Assembly (NCBI GenBank): GCA_015067725.1
Contig: SVLX01000020.1
Span: forward strand, 1-43,399
Direction of reading: 5' to 3'
DNA length: 43,399 nucleotides
From: Oscillospiraceae bacterium
GTDB lineage: Bacteria; Bacillota; Clostridia; Oscillospirales; Oscillospiraceae
The position numbers were made by a program, and so were the translations under genes. The notes under the pieces were generated by a model, which saw only the letters and a program-made list of their open reading frames with translations, was not told the DNA's origin and did not search any database. This document shows positions 16,292 to 25,262 of this stretch, piece after piece; within the stretch, counting starts at the first letter, position 1; every line of letters begins with the position of its first letter.

Positions 16292-16777
16292 ATGATGATA
16301 AACAAGTACATTAAAATCTACCACAAGAGAAATATTCGGCTTGCTTTCATTTGTGCAACATTTTGTTTTCTTCCCTTGTTTGTTGTATCTCTATTTTACG
16401 ATGTTATTCCTGGGGATATTCTGGTTTCGTTTGTGCCCTATATCCTGGCGGCAGTGTGTACTGGCGCAGCATCGTTGCTTACCGTGCGTTTTAGAAAAAT
16501 GATACATAAGCAGGAACAACTATACGGTGTGCAATTTCAAGACACGAATGTTGTGCATTTGGAAACGGTTTTGTATTTATCAAACGACTGGTTAATTTGG
16601 GCGGGCAGTTGTGCCGTGTATAAGGCACACATTAAATCTATGGAAACTACACTTCGGCATGGGCGTGTTGGCTCGTCCAATGAAGTGGTAATAAATACTG
16701 TCGATCATAAGCAATATAGAATTTGGTGCCTAAGCGCATCTAACGTAAAGATACTTAAGAAATGGAGAAATGCTTGA
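16292..16777 (+). CDS. Small membrane protein of unknown function
   Basis: Unrecognised 161-residue protein. Two hydrophobic helices lie at about residues 16-36 and 42-66, the first preceded by basic residues. A cytoplasmic-type tail of about 95 residues contains VLYLSNDWLIWAG and ends in a basic stretch. The layout resembles small two-helix proteins with a PH-like tail, but this is only an impression. ATG 16292 follows GGAGG (16276-16280); an earlier TTG at 16274 overlaps that site. AT-rich like its neighbours. Confidence 0.7.
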   Translation: MMINKYIKIYHKRNIRLAFICATFCFLPLFVVSLFYDVIPGDILVSFVPYILAAVCTGAASLLTVRFRKMIHKQEQLYGVQFQDTNVVHLETVLYLSNDWLIWAGSCAVYKAHIKSMETTLRHGRVGSSNEVVINTVDHKQYRIWCLSASNVKILKKWRNA

Positions 16778-16893
16778 GTATACACCAATGACAGCAATCT
16801 CCAACTGGGGATATGGTTCATTCCCACCAAGCCGGAGACACATTATGGAGAATCGTTACATTGGACACAGAATAAACGAAAGAGGTGACTCAT

Positions 16894-17178
16894 TTGAAAA
16901 TCAACGGGGTAAAGATCCAGTGGTCAAGACCGCTTTGGGTGCGATTCAAGAAGCATTATTGCCCCGCCTGCATGAACTTGCTTACCACAACCAGAAGGTC
17001 AAAGATTATCCATTCAGAATCTGAAGAAGCAAGGTGCTATGATTTTTCATCCGGCGATACGCATCTGACTGGAAACGTCAAGTTTATCTGGACTGAGTTT
17101 CGGTGTACCGCCTGCGGTAAAACATATGCTTTGCAGGAAATCAGAGCAATGGAGAAAAAGAGCAAAAATTCTAACTGA
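16894..17178 (+). CDS. Small zinc-ribbon protein
   Basis: A protein of about 94 residues with two Cys pairs, CPAC near residue 23 and CTAC near residue 73, separated by a SESEEARCYDF segment and VKFIWTEFRC. This pattern fits a split zinc ribbon. A TTG start at 16894 with AGAGGTGA at 16881-16888 is preferred; GTG 16885 overlaps that site. Function is unknown. An overlapping frame at 16770-17024 has no comparable features. Confidence 0.65.
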   Translation: MKINGVKIQWSRPLWVRFKKHYCPACMNLLTTTRRSKIIHSESEEARCYDFSSGDTHLTGNVKFIWTEFRCTACGKTYALQEIRAMEKKSKNSN

Positions 17179-17212
17179 CTTTGACTAACCCTTTCCTTGC
17201 GCCTTAGCAAGC

Positions 17213-17256
17213 AACAGGCCGCCCCCACCCAACTCCGGTGGTTTTGGGGCTGTTTT
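17213..17256 (+). terminator. Composite hairpin terminator
   Basis: AACAG/CTGTT, CCCC/GGGG and CCACC/GGTGG pair in nested order with small internal loops. The hairpin ends in a short T-run at 17253-17256, just after the zinc-ribbon gene. Confidence 0.6.
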
Positions 17257-17291
17257 GGCGTTCCGGTGCAGTAAAAGCGGTGATTTTGTTC

Positions 17292-17320
17292 TTGCACCCC
17301 GGCAAATTCAGTGATATAAT
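17292..17320 (+). promoter_or_regulatory. Promoter of the DUF6472 gene
   Basis: TTGCAC (17292-17297), a 17-base spacer, and TATAAT (17315-17320) with TG at the extended position. Confidence 0.85.
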
Positions 17321-17347
17321 GGAGAAAAAGAAAGGGGCGCAGATACC

Positions 17348-17524
17348 ATGGACCAGAGCCTTTGCGAGAGTTGCTGGCACTATGACTATGACGAAGAGTA
17401 TGAGGAATACTACTGCAATATGGATTTGGACGAGGATGAGTTCTATCGTATTTTCGCCACCCGCCAGACCCGATGCCCCTACTACCGTCAGGGAGACGAC
17501 TACTATTTGGCCAGAAGACAGTGA
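17348..17524 (+). CDS. DUF6472-like Cys-rich miniprotein (58 residues)
   Basis: This short protein starts MDQSLCESCWHYDYDEEYEE and continues with a third Cys, LDEDEFYRIF and a CPYYRQGDDYY ending. The CxxC pair, the DEDE block and the final CPY match my recollection of family DUF6472, common in Clostridia. Four Cys suggest metal binding. Function is unknown. An AAAGGGG ribosome-binding region precedes ATG, a strong promoter lies upstream, and a terminator lies seven bases after the stop. Confidence 0.85.
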   Translation: MDQSLCESCWHYDYDEEYEEYYCNMDLDEDEFYRIFATRQTRCPYYRQGDDYYLARRQ

Positions 17525-17530
17525 TTCTGC

Positions 17531-17566
17531 GCCCGTTGTGGGTTATCCTGCAACGGGCAACTTTTT
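17531..17566 (+). terminator. Intrinsic terminator
   Basis: GCCCGTTG (17531-17538) pairs with CAACGGGC (17551-17558), followed by AAC and five T. Confidence 0.83.
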
Positions 17567-17623
17567 CGGGACAAAAAACGGCATATCGAATGCGTGTAAC
17601 AAGGAAAACAGGAGGTGAGCCCA

Positions 17624-18826
17624 TTGATTGAATTACAGGGCAAGTACGCATCAGCGAAAATCTTTACAGACGTGGTGGATCAGGACTCCATTTCTCAGGT
17701 GATGGCGTTGCTGAACCAGCCCTACGCCGCCGACAGCCATGTGCGCATGATGCCGGATATTCACGCCGGGGCGGGCTGTACCATCGGTACCACCATGCGC
17801 ATCCGGGATAAGGTTTGCCCCAATCTGGTGGGAGTGGATATTGGGTGCGGCATGGAGACGGTAGTCCTCCGGGAGAAGCGGATGGAACTGCAAAAGCTGG
17901 ATGTGGTCATCCGGGAGAACATTCCCTCCGGGTTTTCCATCCGTTCCAAAGCCCACCACTATAACGATGACATTGACTTAAGCCAGCTCCACTGTTTTAA
18001 GCAGGTGGACGAAAACCGGGCGGTGTTGAGCATTGGCACACTGGGCGGCGGCAATCACTTCATTGAGGTGGACCGGGACGAAGAAGACAGCCTCTATCTG
18101 GTGATTCACTCCGGCTCCCGGCATTTGGGGGTGGAGGTGGCGAAGGCTTACCAGAATCTGGCGATTGGGCATTGCCGTGCGGATGCCCGGCAGGAGCTGG
18201 AGCGGGCTATTGAGACGCTGAAGGAACAGGGAAGATACCAGGAGATTGAAGAAGTCCGTAAGTCCTTCAAGCAAAGCCACCCCTATGTTCCCCGGGAACT
18301 GGCCTGGGTGGAGGGGGAATTGTTGGATATGTACCTCCACGATATGGCCATTGCCCAGCGGTTTGCCGAACTGAACCGGAAGGCTATGGTGGATACCATC
18401 CTCAAAGCCATGAAGCTCCACCCGGTGGGCCGGTTTACCACCATCCACAACTATATCGACCTGACCCGCAGGATTCTCCGCAAGGGTGCAGTCTCCGCCC
18501 AAAAGGGGGAGCGACTGATTATCCCCATCAATATGCGCGACGGCAGTCTCATTTGTATCGGCAGGGGAGAGGAAGACTGGAATTATTCCGCACCCCACGG
18601 AGCAGGTCGCCTGATGAGCCGCAGTGCAGCCAAAGAACGCTTCACCGTCTCTGCGTTCAAAAAGGAAATGACCGGGATTTTTACCACTTCTGTGGGGCAG
18701 GGTACACTGGATGAATGTCCTATGGCGTACAAGGGTATGGCGGACATTGTGGAGAATATTGGCCCGACTGCCACCATTGAGCGGGTGATTCGCCCAATCT
18801 ACAACTTCAAAGCCTCCGGTGACTGA
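17624..18826 (+). CDS. rtcB: RtcB-family RNA ligase
   Basis: RtcB joins RNA ends carrying 3'-phosphate or cyclic phosphate to 5'-OH ends using GTP and manganese, acting in RNA repair. Family motifs are present in order: PDIHAGAG, VGVDIGCGMET with the metal-binding Cys, GTLGGGNHFIEV, SGSRHLG, HNYID and SAPHGAGRLMSR with the guanylylated His at about residue 325. At 400 residues it is the usual bacterial length. TTG 17624 sits five bases after GGAGGTGA; GTG 17615 overlaps that site. No archease or RtcA gene is adjacent. Confidence 0.92.
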   Translation: MIELQGKYASAKIFTDVVDQDSISQVMALLNQPYAADSHVRMMPDIHAGAGCTIGTTMRIRDKVCPNLVGVDIGCGMETVVLREKRMELQKLDVVIRENIPSGFSIRSKAHHYNDDIDLSQLHCFKQVDENRAVLSIGTLGGGNHFIEVDRDEEDSLYLVIHSGSRHLGVEVAKAYQNLAIGHCRADARQELERAIETLKEQGRYQEIEEVRKSFKQSHPYVPRELAWVEGELLDMYLHDMAIAQRFAELNRKAMVDTILKAMKLHPVGRFTTIHNYIDLTRRILRKGAVSAQKGERLIIPINMRDGSLICIGRGEEDWNYSAPHGAGRLMSRSAAKERFTVSAFKKEMTGIFTTSVGQGTLDECPMAYKGMADIVENIGPTATIERVIRPIYNFKASGD

Positions 18827-18846
18827 ACATCGACAGAAAATTACCC

Positions 18847-18876
18847 TTTACAACAGCCCCGGAGATTTGGTAAAAT
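18847..18876 (+). promoter_or_regulatory. Promoter of the ABC exporter operon
   Basis: TTTACA (18847-18852), an 18-base spacer and TAAAAT (18871-18876) with TGG before it. It lies 38 bases before the exporter coding region. Confidence 0.7.
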
Positions 18877-18914
18877 AGACCTTAGAGAAATCATCGAAAC
18901 AGAACGCAAGGAGG

Positions 18915-20645
18915 TTGGGGGAAATCGTACGACTGGAACGCTATATCCACCCCTATTGGGGGTACATATGTTTAACGGTGCTTATTAAGCTGCTGGGCGC
19001 GGCCATGGAGCTGATGATTCCTTATTTGATGGAAATTATGCTGGATGAGAAGGTTCCAATGGGGCAACTGCCGGAGATTTATCTCTATGGCGGGTTAATG
19101 CTCCTTTGCGCGGCAGGATGCCTGGGGCTGAATGTATTGGCCAACCGGATGAGTGCCATCAGCTCCGGCAGGATTACCCGGTCTGTTCGCCACGACCTGT
19201 TTCACAAGCTGCAGCATCTCTCTGCGCGGCAACTGGACGGGCTCACCGTATCTTCGGCAGAATCCCGGCTGACCAGTGACACCTATAACGTGAACCAGCT
19301 TCTGGCCAGAGTCCAGCGGCTGGGCATTCGTGCGCCCATTTTGCTCATTGGCGGCGTGGCCATGATGCTGAGTATGGATGTGGTGCTGGCATTGGTGCTG
19401 GTGGCGTTGCTGCCCATTATTGCCGTGGTGGTCTATTTTGTCACCAAGACCAGTGTTCCGCTGTATACCAAACAGCAGGGCGTACTGGACCGGGTTGTCC
19501 GGACGGTGCAGGAGAACATCACCGGCATCCGGGTCATCAAGGCCCTGAGTAAGACGGACTATGAGAAAAACCGGTTTCATCAGGTCAATGGCGAGTTGAC
19601 CCGGGTGGACATGAAGGCGGGCATGATTACCGCCATCACCAATCCGGTCTCCAGTCTGACCCTGAATCTGGGTCTGACTCTTGTGGTGGTCATTGGTGCT
19701 TACCGGGTCAATGGGGGAATTATTCTCAGCGGTGTGATTGTGGCTTTTTTGCAGTATTTCACCATGATTCTCAATGCCATGCTGGGCATCACCCGGATTT
19801 TCGTCATGTGGTCCAAGGGTGAAGCCAGTGCCAACCGGGTCGCTGACGTACTGGCGATGGAGGAGGATTTGACCGTACAGCCCAAGACGGAAGAACCGGA
19901 AGAAAATGCACCCCACATCGAATTCCGTGACGTGAGCTTCTCCTATACCGGTATTGGCAAAAATGTGGACAACCTCAGTTTCCGGCTGGGTCATGGTCAG
20001 ACACTGGGCATTTTGGGTGCCACCGGCTCGGGCAAATCCACCATACTGAATCTGCTCCTGCGGCTCTATGACCCGGATTCCGGTATGGTTCTTCTGGACG
20101 GGCAGGATATCCGCACCATGGATACTGCTGTTCTCCGGAAGAAGTTTGGCGTGGTCTTCCAGAATGACTTTTTGGCGGAGGGGTCGATTGCCGACAATAT
20201 CCACTTCTTCCGGGCGCTTTCTCCGGAGGAGATTACCCTGGCGGCAGATGATGCGCAGGCAGAGTTTATCGCCGGCAAAGAGGGTGGCATGGATGCCGGG
20301 GTCATGGTTCGGGGCAACAACCTCTCCGGTGGTCAGAAACAGCGACTGCTTATTGCCAGGGCGCTGGCGGCAAAGCCGGAAATCCTGGTTCTGGATGATG
20401 CTTCCTCCGCGCTGGACTATCAGACCGACGCAAGACTCCGCAGAGCCCTCAGGCAGAATTACCGGAATACCACCACCGTATTGGTGGCGCAACGGGTCAG
20501 CTCTTTGCGCCATGCGGATTTGATTCTGGTACTCCATGACAGTCAGGTGCTTGGTATGGGTAAGCATGAAGAATTGATGGAAACCTGTGAAGAATACCGG
20601 ATGATTGCCCAGACCCAGATGGGTGACGGAATGGAGGGGATGTAA
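18915..20645 (+). CDS. ABC exporter subunit 1 (degenerate ATP site)
   Basis: A membrane-ATPase half transporter: six membrane helices in the first 310 residues, then a nucleotide-binding domain with Walker A GATGSGKS (from residue 368), signature LSGGQKQR and Walker B VLVLDD. The catalytic Glu is Asp495 and the switch His is Gln526 (VAQR), so this ATP site is degenerate, as in heterodimeric exporters such as BmrCD. It overlaps the second subunit by one base. The start is uncertain: TTG 18915 directly touches AAGGAGG, while a non-standard ATC at 18924 has ideal spacing. The substrate is unknown; peptides or drugs are typical. Confidence 0.9.
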   Translation: MGEIVRLERYIHPYWGYICLTVLIKLLGAAMELMIPYLMEIMLDEKVPMGQLPEIYLYGGLMLLCAAGCLGLNVLANRMSAISSGRITRSVRHDLFHKLQHLSARQLDGLTVSSAESRLTSDTYNVNQLLARVQRLGIRAPILLIGGVAMMLSMDVVLALVLVALLPIIAVVVYFVTKTSVPLYTKQQGVLDRVVRTVQENITGIRVIKALSKTDYEKNRFHQVNGELTRVDMKAGMITAITNPVSSLTLNLGLTLVVVIGAYRVNGGIILSGVIVAFLQYFTMILNAMLGITRIFVMWSKGEASANRVADVLAMEEDLTVQPKTEEPEENAPHIEFRDVSFSYTGIGKNVDNLSFRLGHGQTLGILGATGSGKSTILNLLLRLYDPDSGMVLLDGQDIRTMDTAVLRKKFGVVFQNDFLAEGSIADNIHFFRALSPEEITLAADDAQAEFIAGKEGGMDAGVMVRGNNLSGGQKQRLLIARALAAKPEILVLDDASSALDYQTDARLRRALRQNYRNTTTVLVAQRVSSLRHADLILVLHDSQVLGMGKHEELMETCEEYRMIAQTQMGDGMEGM

Positions 20646-22477
20646 TGGCAGCCAATCCCAATCTCATTGGCGGCGGGCGGCTGACCCGCAGTGAAGTCAG
20701 CGGCGATAAGCGGCGTTTTGAAGGGACGAAGCTGAATGTGGGTGCACTGCTCCTCCGGCTTTGGCGGTACATGGGGCGCAACAGTCTGCTGTTGGTACTG
20801 GCACTGGTCTTGTCCCTGTCTTCCAGCTTGCTGGCCCTCTATGGCCCAAAACTCTCCGGTGAAGCCATCAATGCCATTGAGCTGGGCACGGGGAAGGTGG
20901 ATTTTGAGACGGTTATCCGCTGTGCCGTTTTGATGGCGGTGTTCTATCTGTGTGCGGCGGGGCTGACCTATCTGCTGAATATGGTGATGATTCGCCTGTC
21001 CCGTACAGTGTCCCGGCAGATGCGCCACGATGTCTTTGAAAACCTGACCGCTCTGCCGGTGGGCTTCTTTGACCGCTATCAGACCGGTGACATCATCAGC
21101 ACCATTACCTATGACATTGACACGGTGAACCAGTCGCTGTCCTCGGATATGCTCCAGATTCTGCAAAGTACGGTGACGGTTGTGGTGTCCTTCGTGATGA
21201 TGTTGACCATTGCACCCAAGCTGGTGCTGATTTTTCTGGTGACCATTCCCATTACCGTCTTCTTTACCCGTTGGCTGACCAAGCGGGTGCGCCCCCTGTT
21301 CCGGCGGCGCAGTGCCCGGTTGGGTGAGCTCAATGGCTTCGTGGAGGAGATGCTCTCCGGGCAGAAGACCATCCGGGCCTACGGTCGGGAGGATGCTGTG
21401 CTGGAGCGGTTCGACCAGAAGAACGGCGCGGCAGTGGATGCCTATACCGTGGCAGAGGCCAACGGCACCATTACCGGTCCGTCGGTCAACTTCATCAACA
21501 ATGTGTCTCTGGCGCTGGTCTGCGTCTTCGGGTCGGTGCTGTTCCTCCGGGGGGAGATTCGTCTGGGCGATTTGTCCAGCTTTGTCCAATACTCCCGGAA
21601 GTTCTCCGGCCCAATCAACGAAATTGCCAACATTATTGCCGAATTGCAGAGTGCCTTTGCCGCCGCTGAGCGAGTCTTTACCCTGATTGATGCCAAACCG
21701 GAGCCTGCGGATGCGGAGAATGCCACGGTGCTGGAGGAAGTCCGGGGTGATGTGCGGATGGAGAATGTGGACTTCTCCTATGTCCCTGGGAAGCCCATCA
21801 TTCAGGGGCTTAACTTCCATGCTGAGCCCGGCAGCCTGACTGCCATCGTCGGACCCACCGGCGCGGGCAAAACCACCATCATCAACCTGCTCATGCGGTT
21901 CTATGATGTGGACGGCGGCACAATTTATGTGGACGGCAAGGACATCCGAAGCCTGACCCGGGACTCTCTGCGGAAGGCGTTTACCATGGTGTTGCAGGAT
22001 ACCTGGCTGTTCCACGGCACGATTTTTGATAACATTGCCTATGGCAAGCCCGGGGCTACCATGGATGAGGTGGTCAGGGCGGCTAAGGCGGCACATATTC
22101 ACTCCTATATCTCCCGGTTGCCCCAGGGCTACCATACGGTGCTGTCGGACAATGGCTCGTCCATCTCCAAGGGACAAAAGCAGATGCTGACCATTGCCCG
22201 GGCTATGCTTTTGGATGCCCATATGCTGATTCTGGATGAAGCCACCTCCAATGTGGATACCCGGACAGAGCAGCACATTCAGGCGGCGATGCGGGAGCTG
22301 ATGAAGGGCAAGACCTGCTTCGTCATTGCGCATCGGCTGTCCACCATCCAGTCTGCCGACCATATTCTGGTTTTAGACGGCGGTCAGGTGGTGGAGCAGG
22401 GCACTCACGAGGAACTGATGGCGCAGGGCGGCTTCTATCGCAGGCTCTATGCGGCCCAGTTTGATGCGGTGTCCTGA
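20645..22477 (+). CDS. ABC exporter subunit 2 (catalytic ATP site)
   Basis: The partner half transporter, 610 residues: a hydrophilic 30-residue N-terminus, six membrane helices, and a nucleotide-binding domain with GPTGAGKT, Walker B MLILDE with catalytic Glu532, and a complete FVIAHRLST switch. Its signature is the degenerate SISKGQKQ. Crossed with subunit 1, the good Walker site here meets the canonical LSGGQ there, and the poor site there meets the poor signature here, as expected for a heterodimer with one working site. GGAGGGG precedes ATG. Confidence 0.92.
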   Translation: MAANPNLIGGGRLTRSEVSGDKRRFEGTKLNVGALLLRLWRYMGRNSLLLVLALVLSLSSSLLALYGPKLSGEAINAIELGTGKVDFETVIRCAVLMAVFYLCAAGLTYLLNMVMIRLSRTVSRQMRHDVFENLTALPVGFFDRYQTGDIISTITYDIDTVNQSLSSDMLQILQSTVTVVVSFVMMLTIAPKLVLIFLVTIPITVFFTRWLTKRVRPLFRRRSARLGELNGFVEEMLSGQKTIRAYGREDAVLERFDQKNGAAVDAYTVAEANGTITGPSVNFINNVSLALVCVFGSVLFLRGEIRLGDLSSFVQYSRKFSGPINEIANIIAELQSAFAAAERVFTLIDAKPEPADAENATVLEEVRGDVRMENVDFSYVPGKPIIQGLNFHAEPGSLTAIVGPTGAGKTTIINLLMRFYDVDGGTIYVDGKDIRSLTRDSLRKAFTMVLQDTWLFHGTIFDNIAYGKPGATMDEVVRAAKAAHIHSYISRLPQGYHTVLSDNGSSISKGQKQMLTIARAMLLDAHMLILDEATSNVDTRTEQHIQAAMRELMKGKTCFVIAHRLSTIQSADHILVLDGGQVVEQGTHEELMAQGGFYRRLYAAQFDAVS

Positions 22478-22518
22478 GAAAACACCGGGAAAGACGTTCT
22501 GTTTTGGGAGGTAGCTGT

Positions 22519-24351
22519 ATGTATCAGCTTCAACAGATAAAACTGATCATTTGGGATTTAGATGAGACCTTTTGGCATGGTACACTGTCAGAAGGTGGCA
22601 TTACCATCCCCGATACCCATGCTGACCTGATTCGCCGTCTTACCGATGCGGGCATTGTCAACTCGATTTGCAGTAAAAATGACCTTGCCCCGGTGGAGGC
22701 AGCGTTGACTGCCCATGGCTTATGGGAGTATTTTGTCTTCCCCTCGGTCAACTGGATGCCCAAAGGTGAGCGGATTCGGGATATGATTGTGGACATGGGT
22801 CTCCGGGCGGTCAATGTGCTGTTTTTGGACGACAACCCCTCCAACCGGGGAGAGGCGGAGCACTGCTGCCCCGGGATTATGGTGGAGGGGCCGGAAGTGA
22901 TTCCCCAGCTGATTCAGGATGTTAAGACACTTCCGGCAAAAGACAAGGCCCACAAGCGACTGAATCAATACAAGGTGCTGGAAGAAAAGCGGGCAGAACG
23001 AACCCACTATGCTTCCAACGAGGAATTTCTCATGGAGAGCGATATTCGCCTGACCATCTCTCCGGACTGCAGGGAGCAAATACCCAGAATCCATGATCTC
23101 ATCTTAAGAGCCAACCAGCTCAACTTCACCAAATTGCGATCAACAGAGCGGGAACTGGAAACCCTGCTGGCAGAAGACGGGGTGGAGGCGGGGTGTGTCT
23201 CCGTAGCCGACCGGTTTGGAGATTATGGCATTGTGGGCTTCTATGCGGTGAAAGATGGGTGCTTGGTGCATTTTGTGTTCTCTTGCCGGACACTGGGCAT
23301 GGGCATTGAGCAGTATGTCTATAACCATCTCGGAAGACCGGCGCTGGATATTGTGGGCGAGGTCATCAGCGATTTGTCGGATACCCGGTTGCCGCCATGG
23401 ATTAACCAGAGTAAGGCGACAGAGCAGACAGAGCGAATGACCGTAGGCGATTTGCGGCAACATCAGGTGCTGATTAAAGGACCATGCGACTTGTATCAGG
23501 TCTTTGCCTTCATCGACCAGACGGAACTGATGGATACGGAGTTTACCTATACCACCGACCGGGGATTTGTAATCGAGTCCACCGGGCACACCACCCACAT
23601 TGTGGAAGCCCTGAGACTGAGCGAGAAGCAGAAGGAGCGGGTCGTTGCCGAAGTGCCCTTTGCGGATTTGGGGATGTACAGTGACCGGATTTTCCGGAAT
23701 CCTTACCGGGTGGTGGTGGTCAGCATTTTGGCCGATGCCAATTTGGGCGTATACCGGAGGAAGGACACCGGGGAGCGGCTGGCCTGTCTGGAGGGACTGC
23801 ACCCCCTGACCGACCCTGCGTGTTGGGAGAAGTACATCTCCGGGGAATACTACACCGCCGGATTCCCCTTTACCCGGGAGATTCTCCGGGCATTTGCGGC
23901 GCAGTACGAGTTTATCGGGGTCAACAGCCCGGAGACCATTGTGGAGAACCTGAAGCAGATTCGTCATGCCCTGCCCAAAGACTGTATGCTGGCGATTATG
24001 CTGGGCGGTGAACTGTACTATGAGAAGAACCGGTTTGAAGCCTACCGGGACAGACATCTGGTTCACCGGGCGGTCAATGCTGCGGTAAGGTGCTGGGCAG
24101 AGGGCAGGGAAGACGTGCGCTTAATCGATGTCAACCGGTATCTGGTGGACCAGCGCAGCTTCTATGACCACTTTAACCACTACAGCAAGCCGGTCTATTA
24201 CAAGCTGGCGCAGGAGATTGCGACCCTGATTCGCACCCACACCGGAAAACAGGTGCGCCACAGCTCGAAACTGAAACTGGTGAAGGCCAGGGTGCGGCAG
24301 ATTGTTGCGGGAGTTTGGCGTTTGATTAAGGGGAAGACACCGAGAGGATGA
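22519..24351 (+). CDS. FkbH-like HAD-domain protein
   Basis: The N-terminal domain is a HAD-IIIC/FkbH-like phosphatase fold: DLDETFWHGTL with Asp13 and Asp15, ICSKND, and LFLDDNPSNR. A GNAT-like region follows at about residues 185-290 (LILRANQLNFTK, GDYGIVGFYAV). The last 200 residues may be an SGNH-like part ending YDHFNHYSKPVYYKLA. FkbH relatives load glyceryl units onto carrier proteins in polyketide pathways, and similar proteins occur in glycan clusters. No carrier protein is visible here. The start ATG 22519 has GGGAGG (22506-22511). It follows the exporter by 41 bases and is probably co-transcribed. Confidence 0.82.
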   Translation: MYQLQQIKLIIWDLDETFWHGTLSEGGITIPDTHADLIRRLTDAGIVNSICSKNDLAPVEAALTAHGLWEYFVFPSVNWMPKGERIRDMIVDMGLRAVNVLFLDDNPSNRGEAEHCCPGIMVEGPEVIPQLIQDVKTLPAKDKAHKRLNQYKVLEEKRAERTHYASNEEFLMESDIRLTISPDCREQIPRIHDLILRANQLNFTKLRSTERELETLLAEDGVEAGCVSVADRFGDYGIVGFYAVKDGCLVHFVFSCRTLGMGIEQYVYNHLGRPALDIVGEVISDLSDTRLPPWINQSKATEQTERMTVGDLRQHQVLIKGPCDLYQVFAFIDQTELMDTEFTYTTDRGFVIESTGHTTHIVEALRLSEKQKERVVAEVPFADLGMYSDRIFRNPYRVVVVSILADANLGVYRRKDTGERLACLEGLHPLTDPACWEKYISGEYYTAGFPFTREILRAFAAQYEFIGVNSPETIVENLKQIRHALPKDCMLAIMLGGELYYEKNRFEAYRDRHLVHRAVNAAVRCWAEGREDVRLIDVNRYLVDQRSFYDHFNHYSKPVYYKLAQEIATLIRTHTGKQVRHSSKLKLVKARVRQIVAGVWRLIKGKTPRG

Positions 24352-24412
24352 TAACAGCAGCTGTTGACTCCATGAATAGAATGATGAAAATAGAGAAAAT
24401 GGGGGCATGACC

Positions 24413-24937
24413 ATGAATAAAATCAAATTCAAATACCACCCCAATGCTTGGGAGCTGGGTATTTTCACCGAAGCGGAGGAAGGGCATAAGCCTAACTGTC
24501 AGTGTTGCGGAAAGCCCACAGGGTTTTTCCTGGATATGATATATGCGGAAGAGGAGGTTGAGTGTATCTGTCCTGCCTGTGTTGCTTCCGGCGAAGCAGC
24601 CAGAAAGTTTGATGGTGCTTTCATCCAGGATGCGGAAGAAAATCTGGTGGACGATGAAGCGAAGACCGATGAACTCTTCCATCGGACACCCGGCTATGCC
24701 AGTTGGCAGGGGGAAAACTGGCTGGCTTGTTGCAATGACTACTGCGCCTTCGTGGGTTATGTGGGTGTGGCAGAGCTGGAGGAGATGGGACTTGCCGACG
24801 AGGTAATCGGTGAGTATGAAAAGAAGGGGTTCTATGAGGGTGTTCGGGAGGAACTGGAGGCGGGTGGCCCGCTGTCCGGATATTTGTTCCAGTGCCTGCA
24901 TTGTGGGAAGTACCACCTTTGGGTGGATGCGGGTTAA
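24413..24937 (+). CDS. CbrC-family protein
   Basis: A soluble Cys-rich protein of 174 residues matching the CbrC/UPF0167 family. It opens FKYHPNAWELGIF, has CQCCGKPTGFF, a CPACV pair, NWLACCNDYCAFVG, and ends FQCLHCGKYHLWVDAG. The paired Cys suggest zinc binding. The E. coli member is linked to colicin E2 tolerance, but the molecular function is unknown. ATG 24413 is preferred because GGGGG at 24401-24405 is seven bases away; ATG 24407 is too close. Confidence 0.85.
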   Translation: MNKIKFKYHPNAWELGIFTEAEEGHKPNCQCCGKPTGFFLDMIYAEEEVECICPACVASGEAARKFDGAFIQDAEENLVDDEAKTDELFHRTPGYASWQGENWLACCNDYCAFVGYVGVAELEEMGLADEVIGEYEKKGFYEGVREELEAGGPLSGYLFQCLHCGKYHLWVDAG

Positions 24938-24948
24938 TTGACACTGCC

Positions 24949-24977
24949 TTGACAACCCCCACCTCAAGGGCTATAAT
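24949..24977 (+). promoter_or_regulatory. Consensus promoter of the 75-residue protein
   Basis: TTGACA (24949-24954), 17 bases, then TATAAT (24972-24977): both boxes are perfect. A second TTGACA lies at 24938-24943. Strong constitutive expression is expected. Confidence 0.92.
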
Positions 24978-25018
24978 ATCCCCATAACCTCCCCAAAGGG
25001 GAAATACAGGAGGACAAG

Positions 25019-25246
25019 ATGGACATCAAGAAGAAAATCGAAGAACTGGTCGAGAAGATCAAGAACGACAAGACCCTGCTGAGCAAGTTCCAGAAAGATC
25101 CCATCACCACCGTTGAGGGTCTTTTGGGCGTTGACCTGCCCAATGATCAGGTGGAGAAGATTGTGGAAGGCATCAAGGCGAAAATCAATCTGGATAAGAT
25201 TGGCGATGCCCTGGGCTCTCTGGGTGGACTCTTTGGGAAGAAGTAA
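25019..25246 (+). CDS. Small helical protein of unknown function (75 residues)
   Basis: A lysine-rich helical protein. It starts MDIKKKIEELVEKIKND and contains FQKDPITTVEGLLGVDLPND, a layout faintly like Nif11-type leader domains, then amphipathic helices and a Gly-rich end (LGSLGGLFGKK). I recall similar short proteins in gut Clostridia but know no function. AGGAGG (25008-25013) precedes ATG, and the promoter is perfect, so it is likely abundant. The LGSLGGLFG tail could suit membrane contact or a bacteriocin-like role, but no modification or export gene is adjacent. Confidence 0.8.
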   Translation: MDIKKKIEELVEKIKNDKTLLSKFQKDPITTVEGLLGVDLPNDQVEKIVEGIKAKINLDKIGDALGSLGGLFGKK

Positions 25247-25262
25247 ATGGAGATAGGTTTTA

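Noticed and set aside
15121..17566. An integrated mobile element at tRNA-Arg
   Set aside because: No integrase, transposase or repeat of the tRNA 3' end was found; only composition and location hint at transfer.
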